This document shows, piece by piece, positions 13,518 to 24,960 of a DNA stretch of 64,000 nt. The notes under the pieces were generated by a model. The model was given only the letters and a program-made list of their open reading frames with translations. It was not told where the DNA came from and searched no databases. How positions within the stretch are numbered: position 1 is the stretch's first letter; every line of letters begins with the position of its first letter. A program made the translations under genes and the position numbers. The stretch comes from Chelydra serpentina (lineage: Eukaryota > Chordata > Testudines > Chelydridae), in the NCBI GenBank assembly GCA_037349315.1, contig JBAIAC010000139.1:312501-376500 (forward strand), written 5' to 3'.

Positions 13518-14276
13518 TCATAGACTCATAGACTTTAAGGTCAAAAGGGACCCTTATGATCATCTAGTCTGACCTCCTGCACAATGCAGGCCACAGAATC
13601 TCACCCACCCACTCCTGGAATAATCCTCTCAGCTATTGAAGTCCTCAAATCATGGTTTAAAGACTTCAAGATGCAGAGAATCCTCCAGTAAGTGACCCGA
13701 GCCCCATGCTGCAGAGGAAGGCGAAAAACCTCCAGGGCCTCTGCCAATCTACCCTGGAGGAAAATTCCTTCCCGACCCCAAATATGGCGATCAGCTGAAC
13801 CCCGAGCATGTGGGCAAGACTCACCAGCCAGACACCCAGGAGAAAGTTCTCTGTAGTAACTTCTAACATCCCATCATTGACCATTGGTGATCGGCCATCA
13901 CCACCGATAGTCAATGGTCAATTAATTGCCGAGATCATGTTATCCCATGAAACCATCCCCTCCATAAACTTATCTGGCTTCATCTTGAAGCCAGATAGGT
14001 CTTTTGCCCCCACTGCTCCCCTTGGAAGGCTGTTCCAGAACTTCACTCCTCTGATGGTCAGAAACCTTCGTCTAATTTCAAGTCTAAACTTCCCGATGGC
14101 CAGTTTATATCCATTTGTTCTTGAGTCCACATTGGTACTGAGCTTAAATAATTCCTCTCCCTCCCTGGTATTTATCCCTCTGATATATTTAAACAGAGCA
14201 ATCATATCTCCCCTCAGCCTGCTTTTGGTTAAGGTAAACAAGACTCCAAAGAGTAGGAGAATCCACCCGTTCCCTT
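13518..14276 (-). mobile_element. CR1 LINE, 3' 760 bp
   Basis: The minus strand encodes the end of ORF2 (...RGDMIALFKYIRGINTREG... through ...MKPDKFMEGMV) and a long CR1 3' UTR ending at tagactcatagactttaagg (plus). Frame slightly degraded. Confidence 0.92.
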
Positions 14277-15335
14277 GGTAGTTTATTAACGTTTGCACCA
14301 CCCTGACTGACCCAGAGCCAGTGGCTAATGGCAGCTCCGGGGTTAGGGGACATGAGTAGAGTTAAGGTTACCTTATAGGGGGTGCTATGAATTTTCACGC
14401 GTCGTTTCCTGGTTTTCAGAGCTCTACGTTTAGTCACCGTCCTGGTGGTTCTGGAAGGGCGCAAGGCAGCCCTAGCCAAACTCCGTGTTAAAGAAGTTGA
14501 TTAACTGCATCTACACTGGAGATTTTGCTGTTATAACTCTGTTGGCGAAGGGTGTGATTCTTCACACCCGTAACCGCGAGACATGTGCTGACTGGCTGAG
14601 AGCGGTATGCTGCCAAATTTTAAAGCGCAGACCGGGCCAGAATCTGGCATGTGGAATAAAAAAAATTGCTCGTAGTCCAGAATGCAAGAAAAATGTGTAA
14701 CTGAAAGTGCTCAGTGGGAGGGTTCACGCTCAGATGCCTGGTTAAGAATTTTTAAGCCCAGACTCATTGCAGATTCGAGTCCAACCAAGAATATCCCAGC
14801 CAGGTCGCACTGGGGGTCTCTTTGGTCACATTCACACACCTCCCTTACATGTGTAAGCTGAGGGGGTCTGGTCTCTAATGTGATGAACAAAACACAAGTT
14901 ACAATGTATTGAAGTACGGAGGTACAGGACTAGACAGCTGAGATGAATAGAAATTGAGTAAGGGCACTTTACCTTTAGGTCACCGGCTTGTAGGCTTGGC
15001 AGAATTCAATTTTTATTTTTTTGTTATGATTTCAAAGTATTTTTAAGATTTTTCCTCCATTTTTATTGATTTAAACGGTCATCATCATACAGGTTTTAAG
15101 CATTGTTTTCAATTTTTATCCATTTAAATTTTCAGTTGCGGGAAATGCTGGTATGTGTGTGTAGGGGGGTGGGGTTGGGGGGGGGGTCAGACAATAATTA
15201 TTAAATGGCCGTAGATGTTGAGACTTGAAAACTTACAACTTTATAACTGTTAAAACAAACCACCACCATCACATGTCAAAATATACAAAGTAAGTACCCT
15301 TAAAGCAAACGCTACGTTCTCAACCAGCATTTTTC
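14277..15335. other. Unassigned intergenic sequence
   Basis: No recognised gene or repeat family. Short G-rich run near 15165-15186. Confidence 0.4.
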
Positions 15336-15622
15336 TTAGGGTACCTCTATACTTACCGGCTGCTTTGGCGGCGAGCAATTGTTCTTTTGGGATCGATTTA
15401 TCGCGTCTTGTCTAGACGTGATAAATCGAACCCGGAAGTGCTCGCCGTCAACGCCGGTAATCCTACTCCGCGAAAGGAGTAGGCGGAGTCGACGGGGGAG
15501 TCTGCCTGCCACGTGTGGACCCGCGGTAAGTACCTTTTCGTTCAAACTAAGATACTTCGAATTCAGCTACATTATTCACGTATCTTAGTTCGAATTGGGG
15601 GGTTAGTGCAGACCAGCCCTTA
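15336..15622 (-). mobile_element. Harbinger-like MITE
   Basis: Ends ttagggtacctctata... and ...tgcagaccagcccttag are inverted. It shares the internal gatcgatttatcgcgtct module with the MITE at 32206 and similar termini to the autonomous Harbinger at 23977. It also holds an inverted pair gaactaagatac / gtatcttagttcgaa (about 15543-15597). Confidence 0.7.
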
Positions 15623-15868
15623 GTTGCCTATCTGAAATTCTGATTATTGATGGAAATATTTTTGGTTGGTTTCTGTGTTTACGGTGAAATGGACATTTAC
15701 CGATAAAAATCTAATCCTCTCAAGCCTGCCAATCTGAATCCACCATAGTATGTGTTTAATTTAGGGCTGTCAAGTGATTAAAAAATTTAATCGTGATTAA
15801 TCACACTGTTAAACAATAATATAATACCATTTATTTAAATGTTTTGGATGTCCATTAATCGCCGTTAA

Positions 15869-17240
15869 CTCATAGACTCATAGACTCATAGACTCATAGA
15901 CTTTCAGGTCAGAAGGGACCATTATGATCATCTAGTCTGACCTCCTGCACAACGCAGGCCACCGAATCTCACCCACCCACTCCTGGAATAATCCTCTCAC
16001 CTATGTCTCAGCTATTGAAGTCCTCAAATCATGGTTTAAAGACTTCAAGATGCAGAGAATCCTCCGGTAAGTGACCCATGCCCCATGCTGCAGAGGAAGG
16101 CAAAAAAACCTCCAGGACCTCTGCCAATCTACCCTGGAGGAAAATTCCTTCCCGACCCCAAATATGGCGATCAGCTGAACCCCGAGCATGTGGGCAAGAC
16201 TTACCAGCCAGACACCCAGGAAAAAGTTCTCTGTAGTAACTTCTAACATCCCATCATTGACCATTGGGCCTATTTACCACTGATGGCAATTAATTGACCT
16301 TTGACTAAGATCATGTTATCCCATCAAACCATCCCCTCCATAAACGTATCTAGCTTAATCTTGAAGCCAGTTAGGTCTTTTGCCCCCACTGCTTCCCTTG
16401 GAAGGCTGTTCCAGAACTTCACTCCTCTGATGGTTAGAAACCTTCGTCTAATTTCCAGTCTAAACTTCCTGATGGCCAGTTTATATCCATTTGTTCTTGT
16501 GTCCACATTGGTACTGAGCTGAAATAATTCCTCTTCCTCCCTGGTATTTATCCCTCTGATATATTTAAAGAGAGCAATCATATCTCCCCTCAGCCTTCTT
16601 TTGGTTAAGGTAAACAAACCAAGCTCCTTGAGTCTCCTTTCATACGACAGGTTTTCCATTCCTCGGATCATCCTAGTGGCCCTTCTTTGTACCTGTTCCA
16701 GTTTGAATTCATCCTTCTTAAACATGGGAGACCAGAACTGCACACAGTATTCCAAATGAGGTCTCACCAATGCCTTGTATAACGGCACTAACACCTCCTT
16801 ATCTCTACTAGAAATACCTCGCCTAATGCATCCCAAGACCGCATTAGCTTTTTTCACGGCCACATCACATTGACGACTCATAGTCATCCTGTGATCAACC
16901 AGGACTCCGAGGTCCTTCTCCTCTTCCGTTACTTCCAACTGATGCGTCCCCAGCTTATAACTAAAATTCTTGTTATTAATCCCTAAATGCATAACCTTAC
17001 ACTTCTCAGTATTAAATTTCATCCTATTACTATTACTCCAGTTTACAAGGTCATCCAGATCTTCCTGTAGGATATCCCAATCCTTTTCTGAATTGGCAAT
17101 ACCTCCCAACTTTGTGTCATCTGCAAACTTTATTAGCACACTCCCACTTTTGGTGCCGAGGTCAGTAATAAAAAGATTAAATAAAATTGGTCCCAAAACT
17201 GAACCTTGAGGAACTCCACTAGTAACCTCCCTGTTAATCA
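15869..17240 (-). mobile_element. CR1 LINE with reverse-transcriptase C-terminal half
   Basis: A single open frame of about 305 codons (17241 down to 16324). It starts inside the RT domain with SGVPQGSVLGPILFNLF, has the catalytic FADD box, then the thumb and the C-terminal conserved tract ending TFMEGMV. A 3' UTR of about 450 bp ends at repeated catagactca at 15870-15900. It is 5' truncated, as is usual for CR1, but the frame has no stop, so this is a fairly young insertion. Confidence 0.95.
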
Positions 17241-17520
17241 CATGATTAACTCAAAAAATTAATCACGATTAATTGCACTGTTAAACAACAGATTACCAAT
17301 TGAAATTTATTGAATATTTTTGGATATTTTCTACATTTTCAAATATATTGATTTCAATTACAACACAGAATACAAAGTATACAGCACTCACTTTATATTT
17401 ATTTTGGATTACAAGTATTTGCACTGTAAAAAACAAAAGAAATAGTATTTTTCAATTCACCTAATACAAGTACTGTCGTGCAATCACTTTATCGTGAAAG
17501 TTGAACTTACAAATGTAGAA

Positions 17521-17844
17521 TTATGTACAAAAAAACCTGCATTCAAAAATAAAACAAAGTACAATTTTAGAGCCTGCAAGTCTACTCAATCCTACGCGAA
17601 AAACAAGGTTACAATTTGCAAGAGATAATGCTGCCCGTGTCTTGTTTACAATGACACCTGAAAGTGGGAACAGGCGTTCGCATGGCATTGTTGTAGCCGG
17701 CATCGCAAGATATTTATGTGCCAGATGCGCTAAAGATTCATATGTCCTTCCGTGCTTCAACCACTCTTCCAGAGGACGTGCATATACTTTGTATTCCGTG
17801 TTGTAACTGAAATCAATATATTTGAAAATGTAGAAAACATCCAA
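17521..17844 (-). pseudogene. hAT transposase C-terminal fragment
   Basis: The minus frame contains YESLAHLAHKYLAMPATT followed by CERLFPLSG and VNKTRAAL, the signature of the hAT family C-terminal dimerisation domain (normally CERxFSxxGxxxxxKR). Only about 60 residues are recognisable and the DDE core is not present, so it is a fossil of the host hAT element. Confidence 0.75.
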
Positions 17845-18002
17845 AAATATTCAATACATTTCAGTTGGCATTCTATTGTTTAATAGTGCAATTAATCGCG
17901 ATTCATTTTTTTTTTTTTAGTTAAGCACATGAGTTAACTGCACCGCAGCCAATTTCCAACATGGTTTGATCTCCCCTTTTCCATTCCTGTTTCTGCCAAC
18001 AG

Positions 18003-19111
18003 GTGATGTGCTGCTGAGTGAGAATGAGGAGCAGAAACCTCAGCAGGAAGATGCTGAAAAAATGGAACCACACGGGGTATTATTGAAAATATCTCACGAA
18101 GATGTTTCCGGGAGTCATGAGCAGGGCAAAGGTGGTGAGAGGCAGCACGGGCCGGAGAGGAGGCAGAGAAACGAGCCGAGGGAGAACATGAATAAACCCA
18201 TTAATAGTTGTGGACCGCACAAATACCTCAAGGAAACTGCAGCCCGGCAGAAAATCCAGGCAGGGGAGAGAAACAAGACATGCACTGAGTGTGGGAAAAT
18301 TTTCAGTAGCCGCTCTGCCCTTATATTACATCGGAGAATCCACACGGGAGAAAGACCCTATGGATGCGGTGAGTGCGGGAAACGCTTCACGCGGAGATCA
18401 GCCCTGATCAGACATCATAGAATCCATACGGGGGAGCGACACTACGAATGCCGTGAGTGCGGAGAGAGCTTCACTCGGCCCTCAAACCTCATTACCCACC
18501 AGAGGATCCACACAGGAGAAAGACCCTACAAATGCCGGGAGTGTGGGACAGGCTTCGCTCAGAGATTTTCCCTGACGACACATCAGCGACTCCACACCGG
18601 GGAGAGGCCCTACGAATGTGGCGAGTGCAAGAAGAACTTTACGAACAGCCCAGACCTTATCAAGCACCAGCGAATCCACACGGGAGAGAGACCCTATGGA
18701 TGTTCTGACTGTGGGAAAAACTTCACGAACAGCCCAGCGCTTAGGAAGCATCAGAGAATCCACACGGGAGAGAGACCCCATGAATGCCGTGAGTGCGGGA
18801 AAACCTTCACTCAGAGCTCATCCCTTATTTCACATCAGCGAATCCATACGGGAGAAAGACCCTATGTGTGCTCTGAGTGTGGGAAAAACTTCATTGACAG
18901 CTCATCGCTTAGGAGCCATCAGCGAATCCATACGGGAGCCAGACCTTACGAATGCCGGGAGTGTGGGAAAAACTTTACTTGGAGCTCAAACCTTATTACA
19001 CATCAGAGGCTCCATCGCTCAGAAGAGACACTCCCGATGTCTCTGAACTCTGCACCAGAACCCAGCCCTAACTCATCATCGGAGTATGTGCCAGGGAAAG
19101 AGACACCATAA
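18003..19111 (+). CDS. C2H2 zinc-finger exon of ZNF gene 2 (9 fingers)
   Basis: The acceptor ctgccaacag (AG 18001-18002) opens a phase-1 exon encoding [22 protein letters not shown]..., a charged spacer, then nine C2H2 fingers with [13 protein letters not shown] linkers (variants HTGERHYEC and HTGARPYEC). Finger 5 has CGECKKNF and finger 4 has CRECGTGF in place of the GK consensus, with the zinc ligands intact. A serine/proline tail ends at TAA 19109-19111. It is a tandem paralogue of gene 1, about 10 kb downstream. I find no KRAB or linker exon between gene 1 and this exon; the homology starts at ~17960, right after hAT debris. It may splice from gene 1's upstream exons or may have lost its KRAB. 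Confidence 0.88.
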
Positions 19112-19788
19112 AAAACCTTCTCTAGGGCTGACCATTTTCTTGTATTTATTTGTTGTGGTGGTTGCCAATTCCCTCTGAAAAGCTCTTTGAACTATTTGTG
19201 TCACATGGTCGCTCGGGTCCCTCAGGCGGGTTGCCCGTTCATCTCTTTTGCAGCTCACCATTCTTTGGGGTGAATCATGGGCTCCTTCCTACCGACTCCT
19301 TTGTTTTATGAGCCACGGGAGCTTGTGTCCCTCCTACCAGGATGTCCATGAGGTTCTGGTGCGGGGAACAACTAATTACATCAAAGTAAAATTTCTTGGG
19401 CCTCATCCCCATGAGGATTTTCTATGTTGTTAGCTCCCTTGATGTAAAACCACAACTGTCCTTGCAGTAAAGACATGGCTCATGTATAGTAGCTGGGGTT
19501 GTCTACCGTGTTTATTCATAACTTCACCTGTGCTCCCTCAGTTTTCCTTGTCTAAACAATCCTGGAGCATCTCATTTCTACAGTTCCCCCATAGCCAAGT
19601 GATTGTTAGAGTCACCAACTTCCCCTTTGGGCACAAATCCCCTCATTCTCATTTGTTCTCACATCGCCGTGTGTTGAACTGAACATCAGTTATTTTTGGT
19701 ACCGTTTTCTCACTTAAAAAATATATATATTTAATTGTAGCAATTTCTGTGACAATGGGGTGTGTCAGAGGGATTCCCTCCTTCCCAT
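19112..19788 (+). other. 3' UTR/flank of ZNF gene 2
   Basis: Paralogous to the flank of gene 1 (for example aaaccttctctagggctgacc at 19116 and 9262; 19390-19720 versus 10640-10980). In gene 2 this lies after the stop codon, so it is ancestral 3' UTR. Confidence 0.7.
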
Positions 19789-20504
19789 TGTCACAGGGTC
19801 CCCGGGGTGACGCTCTGGAGCTGCTCCCTACGAAGCCAGGCCGGACTCTGGGGGAGCCTCCTCTCGGAGCCGACTGTCTCCAGGGCAAGACGCTTCCCCA
19901 GCTTCGACCTTCCTGGGTCTGACCCCGGAGCATCCAGCCTCCCCTGCCCCACCGGGCGCGTCCCACAGCGAGTCCGCCCGGGCGGGGTCCTGGGGGAGCC
20001 AGAGGGCCCTGCCCCCCTGACTCCGCAGTCAGACGTGACCCTCAGCCAGTAAAACAGAAGGTTTATTAGACGACAGGAACATGGTCTAAACCAGAGCGTG
20101 TAGGTACAGAGAACAGGACCCCTCAGTCGGGTCCATCTTGGGGCCAAGGAGACCAGACCCCGAGTCTGGGCCTCCCTCCATGTCCCCAGCCAGCTCCAAA
20201 CTGAAACTCTCCAGCCCCTCCTCTGGCCTTTGTCTCTTTCCTGGGCCAGGAGTCGCCTGATGCCTTTGTTCTCCAACCCCTTTGCAGGAGAGGGTCCCAG
20301 GCCATCCGTTGCCAGGAGAGAGGGTGTCGGCCATTCTCTGTGAAGACACCATCACAGTGGCCCGCTAAGTCTCTGCGACAATCACATTCCCTTATCCCCC
20401 CACCTGGATACTTAAGAAATGCATAGGGGAAACTGAGGCATGGGGGAAACTGAGGCACCCACAGTATTCAGAGAAAACATGAAGAACAGTCCCACTTCGT
20501 CACA
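19789..20504 (-). mobile_element. Solo LTR, longer variant
   Basis: Begins TGTCACAGG and ends TCGTCACA (plus strand), flanked by an exact 5-bp TSD CCCAT (19784-19788 and 20505-20509). It shares ends and the aacagaaggtttattaga block with the LTRs at 2169 and 54100 but is ~716 bp. The empty site is visible in the gene 1 flank near 11058 (ttccccatcatcc). Confidence 0.85.
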
Positions 20505-20725
20505 CCCATCATCCCCACTGTGTTAGCTTCTGTCTGAGCGGTGTAGTTTATTTTCTTCACACTCTATCCCTTCACCGCCCATAGTTTCCCATAAAGAGTG
20601 TTCTGAGCTCTCTGTGCTTGGGAAAATCATGGTTTGATTTCTTTGGTCCTAAATCAGAATCATTACGTCCGGCTGTGAAAGGAGCCACAGACCTGGAAGG
20701 AGAATTTGTAATGGATCTAAAAACC

Positions 20726-22132
20726 ATGTGTGTGATGTCATTGACCTAAACTGTGACCGTATCGATCGTTGTTGCAACCACTGTTATAAATTTGCAGCAA
20801 CTATTGTACAAAGGTTGTCGTGTGAGGTGTCTATGGAGAGGTTATGATTTGCTGGTTAGAATTATGCTGGCTGTATGTGTGTGTCATTTTTGTATTTGAA
20901 CTTTTTAACTTTTAAAGTATTTAACGCTTACTATAAAGGGGTTCAAAAGGGAGCTAGATACGTTCATGGCGGATAGGCCCATCAATGGCTATTAGCCAGG
21001 ATGGGCAGGGAGGGTGTCCCTGGCCTCTGTTTGCCAGAAGCTGGGATTGGGTGACAGGGCACGGATCACTTGATGAAAACCGGTCTGTTCATTCCCTGTC
21101 GGGCACCTGCCATTGGTCACTGTCAGAAGACAGGATACTGGGCTAGAGGGACCTTTGGTCTGACCCAGTCTGGCCGTTCTCATGTTCTTAAGTTATTATA
21201 TGAGTTTTGTACTTGTATCTCAAATGTATTTGATTCCACGTGGCCTCAGTGAAGCATTTGGTCAGCTTCGTGAGAAGGGACTATTCTCAGTAAGCGCCCA
21301 GTCAAGAAACACTTAAGGGACAATGGACTTTGGGAGACGCCGGTCCACTTCTGAGCTTTCCTGGGAACGTTCAAACTAACATGTAAACAACGGCGTCGGC
21401 CTGCAAACTGAGTCGTGCCTGGACATGTGACTTGCCCATGTGACTCCAGACTCCATCTTGCTGCTGTGGTTTTCCATGGCAGAGGATATAAAAGGCCCTG
21501 GAAACCCCTCCATGTTGCCTTCACTCCTGCTTCTGACGTCTGGAGGGACTTTGGTACAAACTGAAGCTCTGAAGAAAGGACTGAGTGACCCATCCCAGTG
21601 GTGGATGTTCTCCAGAGACTTGATTTGAACCTGTAATTTATTCCATCACTGCTACAAACCTGAACCAAGAACTTTGCCATCGCTGTATGTAATTGATTCT
21701 ATTTAACCAGTTTAACTCTCATCTATATTTCTTTCTTTTTACAAACTTTTAGATTTTAGATTCTAAAGGATTGGCAACAGCGTGACTTGTGGGTAAGATC
21801 TGATTTGTATATTGACCTGGGTCTGGAGCTTGGTCCTTTGGGATCGGGAGACGCTTTTTTCTTTTACTGGGGCGTTAATTTTCATAACCGTTCGTCCCCA
21901 TAACGAGTGGCACTGGTGGTGATCCTGGGAAACTGGCGTGTCTAAGGGGATTGCTTGTGTGTGACTTGTGGTTAGCCAGTGGGGTAAAACCAAAGTCTCC
22001 TCTGTCTGGCTGGTTTGGTGCCTTAGAAGTGGAGAAACCCCAGCCTTGGGCTGTAACTGCCCTGCTCCGAGCAATTTGTCCTGAATGGATACTCTCAGAA
22101 GTATCACCAAGAGCAGCATCGTTACAACCCGC
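20726..22132 (+). mobile_element. LTR-like dispersed repeat with nested CR1
   Basis: A long non-coding unit that I recognise as a common turtle dispersed sequence. It has a TATA box-like gatataaaagg (21484) and a downstream region starting ttgtgggtaagatctgattt (21788). I infer an LTR, but I do not see a clear target duplication. A CR1 fragment interrupts it at 20936-21190. Confidence 0.45.
20936..21190 (+). mobile_element. CR1 LINE 3' fragment
   Basis: ORF2 end (ggttcaaaagggagctagat) followed by a 3' UTR with tactgggctagagggacctt and terminal ttctcatgttctta. About 255 bp. Confidence 0.88.
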
Positions 22133-22134
22133 TA

Positions 22135-22525
22135 AGCAGAAAATGCTCACCACTCCCAATAAGGCAGATGAACTTTTCCTGGTGGCCAGTCAGGATTAGG
22201 TCAGCCGGGGCTGCTCCAGGATATACTGGGCAGGGTTTTGAGGTCTGGCAGTTTTGATCCTGGGCTGTGTCCCGAGTTAGGTTGCGAAGAATTTCCTTTT
22301 GGACCCCACTTTATATAGTTCAACTTGAGTCCTGCTTAGCTGTACCTTAACCAATCACTTTAAACTAAACAATTTTTTACCAATCCTAGCCCCTAACCAA
22401 ACAATTCTTTAACCAGCCCTATCCCACCACCTTCGTTAATTTAAATCTTGCCAAATTAGCTATGCCACAGACAGAAACAATCAACGAATCAGACAGAGAC
22501 CAGACAGATAAACATGAGTAAAACC
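22135..22525. other. Unassigned AT-rich sequence
   Basis: Nothing recognised; possibly the continuation of the dispersed LTR-like unit upstream. Confidence 0.3.
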
Positions 22526-22529
22526 ATCT

Positions 22530-22990
22530 CTAGTCTATTGTCACACTTTTAATCTTTCTAAGTAGCCGGAGATGGAGACGCGATGCAAAGGCATAAAACA
22601 CAAGACCAAAACTAAGAGACTGAAGCATAGAATCGGGACTCAACATCCCCATATCCTGATGTCTGAACATGGAGCTTGGCAAACTCATTCCCTGATGCGT
22701 TACCATCACCTGCACAAAAGGAAAGTCCTTATTGTCCAACAACGCAGCCAGATTGGGATCCACGAGGAAGGAATGTCCTGAGAAAAAGAGCGGACGCCTT
22801 CACTTTGCCTCGTGAAACTTGGGATTCAAACGGTAAAGGACAATTTCAATCTAACCATGGCCTCCTTTGGGACTCTAATCAATGCCACTGAATTAGGGAG
22901 TTTTGTTCTAAAGACAGTTTAACTTGGACTGTAGCTCACCACAGCCTTCATCTCTATGTTGAAAATCAGCTAGTGAGTGCCTGCTGGTTC
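22530..22990 (-). pseudogene. Coding-like remnant, unassigned
   Basis: The minus strand holds protein-like segments separated by frame changes: one containing KEAMVRLKLSF (about 22830-22880) and a longer one, 22530-22763, with VDPNLAALLDNKDFPF and ending in a basic LRLLRKIKSV tail. Composition is typical of real coding DNA and not of the repeats around it. I do not recognise the family. An old viral or retrogene insertion is possible, as is chance. Confidence 0.3.
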
Positions 22991-23194
22991 TACTTGTGTT
23001 CTTGGCCAGACCTTTAGTCTAGATGAGGGCAAACTGACATTTCTCTGGAGAAGAATCCTTTACCAAAATCTCAGAAGTGCTAGGGAGGAATGGCTTCCCC
23101 AGACACGCCCAGTTTATTTCTTTAATCAGATGGAACAGGTCTAAAATAGAAACTAAATGTATGTCTCTGGATGAGAATCACTATACGGTACAAG

Positions 23195-23285
23195 CGACAA
23201 AGGGTCCCGTGGCACCTTATAGACTAACAGAGGTATTGGAGCATAAGCTTTCGTAGGTGAAGACCCACTTCGTCGGATGCAAAGG
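23195..23285 (+). repeat. Fold-back family fragment
   Basis: gcgacaaagggtcccgtggc...gcataagctttcgtaggtgaagacccacttcgtc: a single arm of the family seen as palindromes at 41571 and 53841. Confidence 0.85.
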
Positions 23286-23464
23286 TACAAGACGTGAGTT
23301 TTTTTTATTCAAAAAGAGCAAACGTGCTGCAGCTGGCTGAGATTAAACATTGATTTTATTTTATACACGTTGGAAGCATTGCAAAAGGGGAGTTCAAAAA
23401 CAACAAACAACAAAACACTTCTATTTCCTCCACATCCGCATTGCTAGAGACGGTACTTCAAAAT

Positions 23465-23960
23465 ATTAGGATGAGCTAGGAGATATCTTCAGGAGTAACC
23501 ACCTCTAGGGTTTGGGTGAGAGCTGTTTTGAGAAACAAATGCATGCCCATGTTGCCCCGTTCCAAGTAATTTACGGTGGAACCCTCTCCCCCGATTATTT
23601 GAAAATAATTCCGATTGAAATCATTGAACAAAAAACTGTGATTCTATCCAGTGATGTAACTTAGTTGCACAGGTTGTGGGTGTGCTGTTGTTCACCGTTT
23701 CAAACAGGAGGAGATGTAAAACTGCGACTGTTTCCTCGACAGCGTATCCCATCATGGAGAACAGTCTCTCCTGTTGGCTGAATTGTACTTGCACATTCTC
23801 CATCACGGAGGGATGCGGGGAAAACCATAAATAAAGGAAGAAATGACTATGGAAGCAAATGGTCATTTATCTCAAAAGTCCCCAATAAATCTGAACTACA
23901 TTCTGCCAACGAAAACGATTACCCAGTTGTGTGACCAAACGGCCTTCAGGAAAGAGAGGA
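23465..23960 (-). pseudogene. Coding-like remnant with a homopolymer frameshift, unassigned
   Basis: A minus-strand frame of about 80 codons (23866 to 23621), including SQQERLFSMMGYAVEET and ATKLHHWIESQFF, stops just after a T6 run near 23630. Shifting by one base at the run opens a second frame of about 50 codons (NYFQIIGGEGSTVNYLERG... to a stop near 23478). The two halves read like one protein C-terminus broken by an indel. Family unknown; together with the block at 22530 it could be an old inserted gene. Immediately left of the Harbinger element. Confidence 0.35.
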
Positions 23961-24350
23961 AAAATCTGCCTCTCAGCCCTGGTCTACACTACGAGTTTAG
24001 GTCGAATTTATTAGCGTTATTTCGATTGATCCGTGCACCCGTCCTCACGACGAAGCCCTTACCATCGACTTCTAGGGCTCTTAAAATTGATCTCGCCACT
24101 CCACCCCCAACGAGAGAATTAGCGCTTAAAGCGATATTGCCGAATCGATGTAGGCTTAGTGAGGATGCAATTCGACAGTATCGGCCTCCTAAATCTATCC
24201 CACGGTGCAACAGCTGACCGCTCTGGACAGCGGTCTGAGCTCGAATGCTCCTCCCAGGTAGACAGGAAAAGCCCCGCGAACTTTTGAATTTCATTTCCTG
24301 TTTGGCCAGCGTGGTGAGCTGCAGGTGAGTGCAGATCTCATCAGCAGACC

Positions 24351-24879
24351 ATGATGGAGTCCCAGAACCGAAGACGAGCTCCAGCATGGACCGAGCGTGA
24401 GGTACTCGATCTGATCGCTGTTTGGGGAGACGAAACCGTGCTAGCAGAGCTAGGGTCCAAAAGAAGAAATGCCAAGACATATGCCAAAGTCTCCAAGGGT
24501 ATGCAGGACAGAGGCTACAACAGGGACGCACAGCAGTGCCGCGTGAAAATTAAGGAGCTCAGGCGAGCCTACCAAAAAACCAGAGATGCAAACAGCTGCT
24601 CTGGGTCACAGCCCCAGACATGCCGCTTCTATGACGAGCTGCATGCCATTCTAGGGGGTGCAGCCAGCACTGACCCACCCATGTGGTATGACTCCGTATG
24701 TGGATCATCAGAACCCACAGAGGAGCCTGATGATGATAATGATGCTGAAAACAGCACACAGACCCAGCAAGGAAGCGGAGAAGCCCTTTTCCCCGACAGC
24801 CAGGAACTGTTTCTCACCCTGGAGCAAGTACAGTTCGAACCCTCCCAAGGCGTGCTCGATGCAGGAGAAGGGACCTCTG
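24351..24879 (+). CDS. Harbinger Myb/SANT-like protein, exon 1
   Basis: Starts ATGATGGAG; 529 bp to a consensus donor GTGAGT at 24880. Encodes an N-terminal Myb/SANT trihelix DNA-binding domain (about residues 9-105). The patterned aromatics are W13 (PAWTEREVLDLI), W25 (AVWGDE), Y63/Y79-type positions and a closing FYDELHAILG. An acidic stretch (EEPDDDNDAE) follows. In Harbinger elements this protein binds the transposase and its DNA ends and brings transposase to the nucleus (family knowledge). Exon 1 (176 codons plus one base) joins in frame to 25792-26333, giving a predicted protein of 356 residues with no stop. Confidence 0.88.
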
Positions 24880-24960
24880 GTGAGTGTACCTCTGTTAAAT
24901 TAATACATGTTTTATAAGCAAGCGTGTTTAATGATTAATTCGTGGCCAGTACAGCCACAG

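Larger units (their letters stand above)
15763..17940 (-). mobile_element. hAT element remnant split by a nested CR1
   Basis: Both ends carry the taatcgtgattaatcac palindromic module (15788-15812 and 17240-17282, again near 17885-17935). The interior 17521-17844 encodes a hAT dimerisation-domain fragment. A 1.37-kb CR1 interrupts the left part. The right part lies directly against ZNF gene 2, whose homology to gene 1 begins about 17960. Confidence 0.65.
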
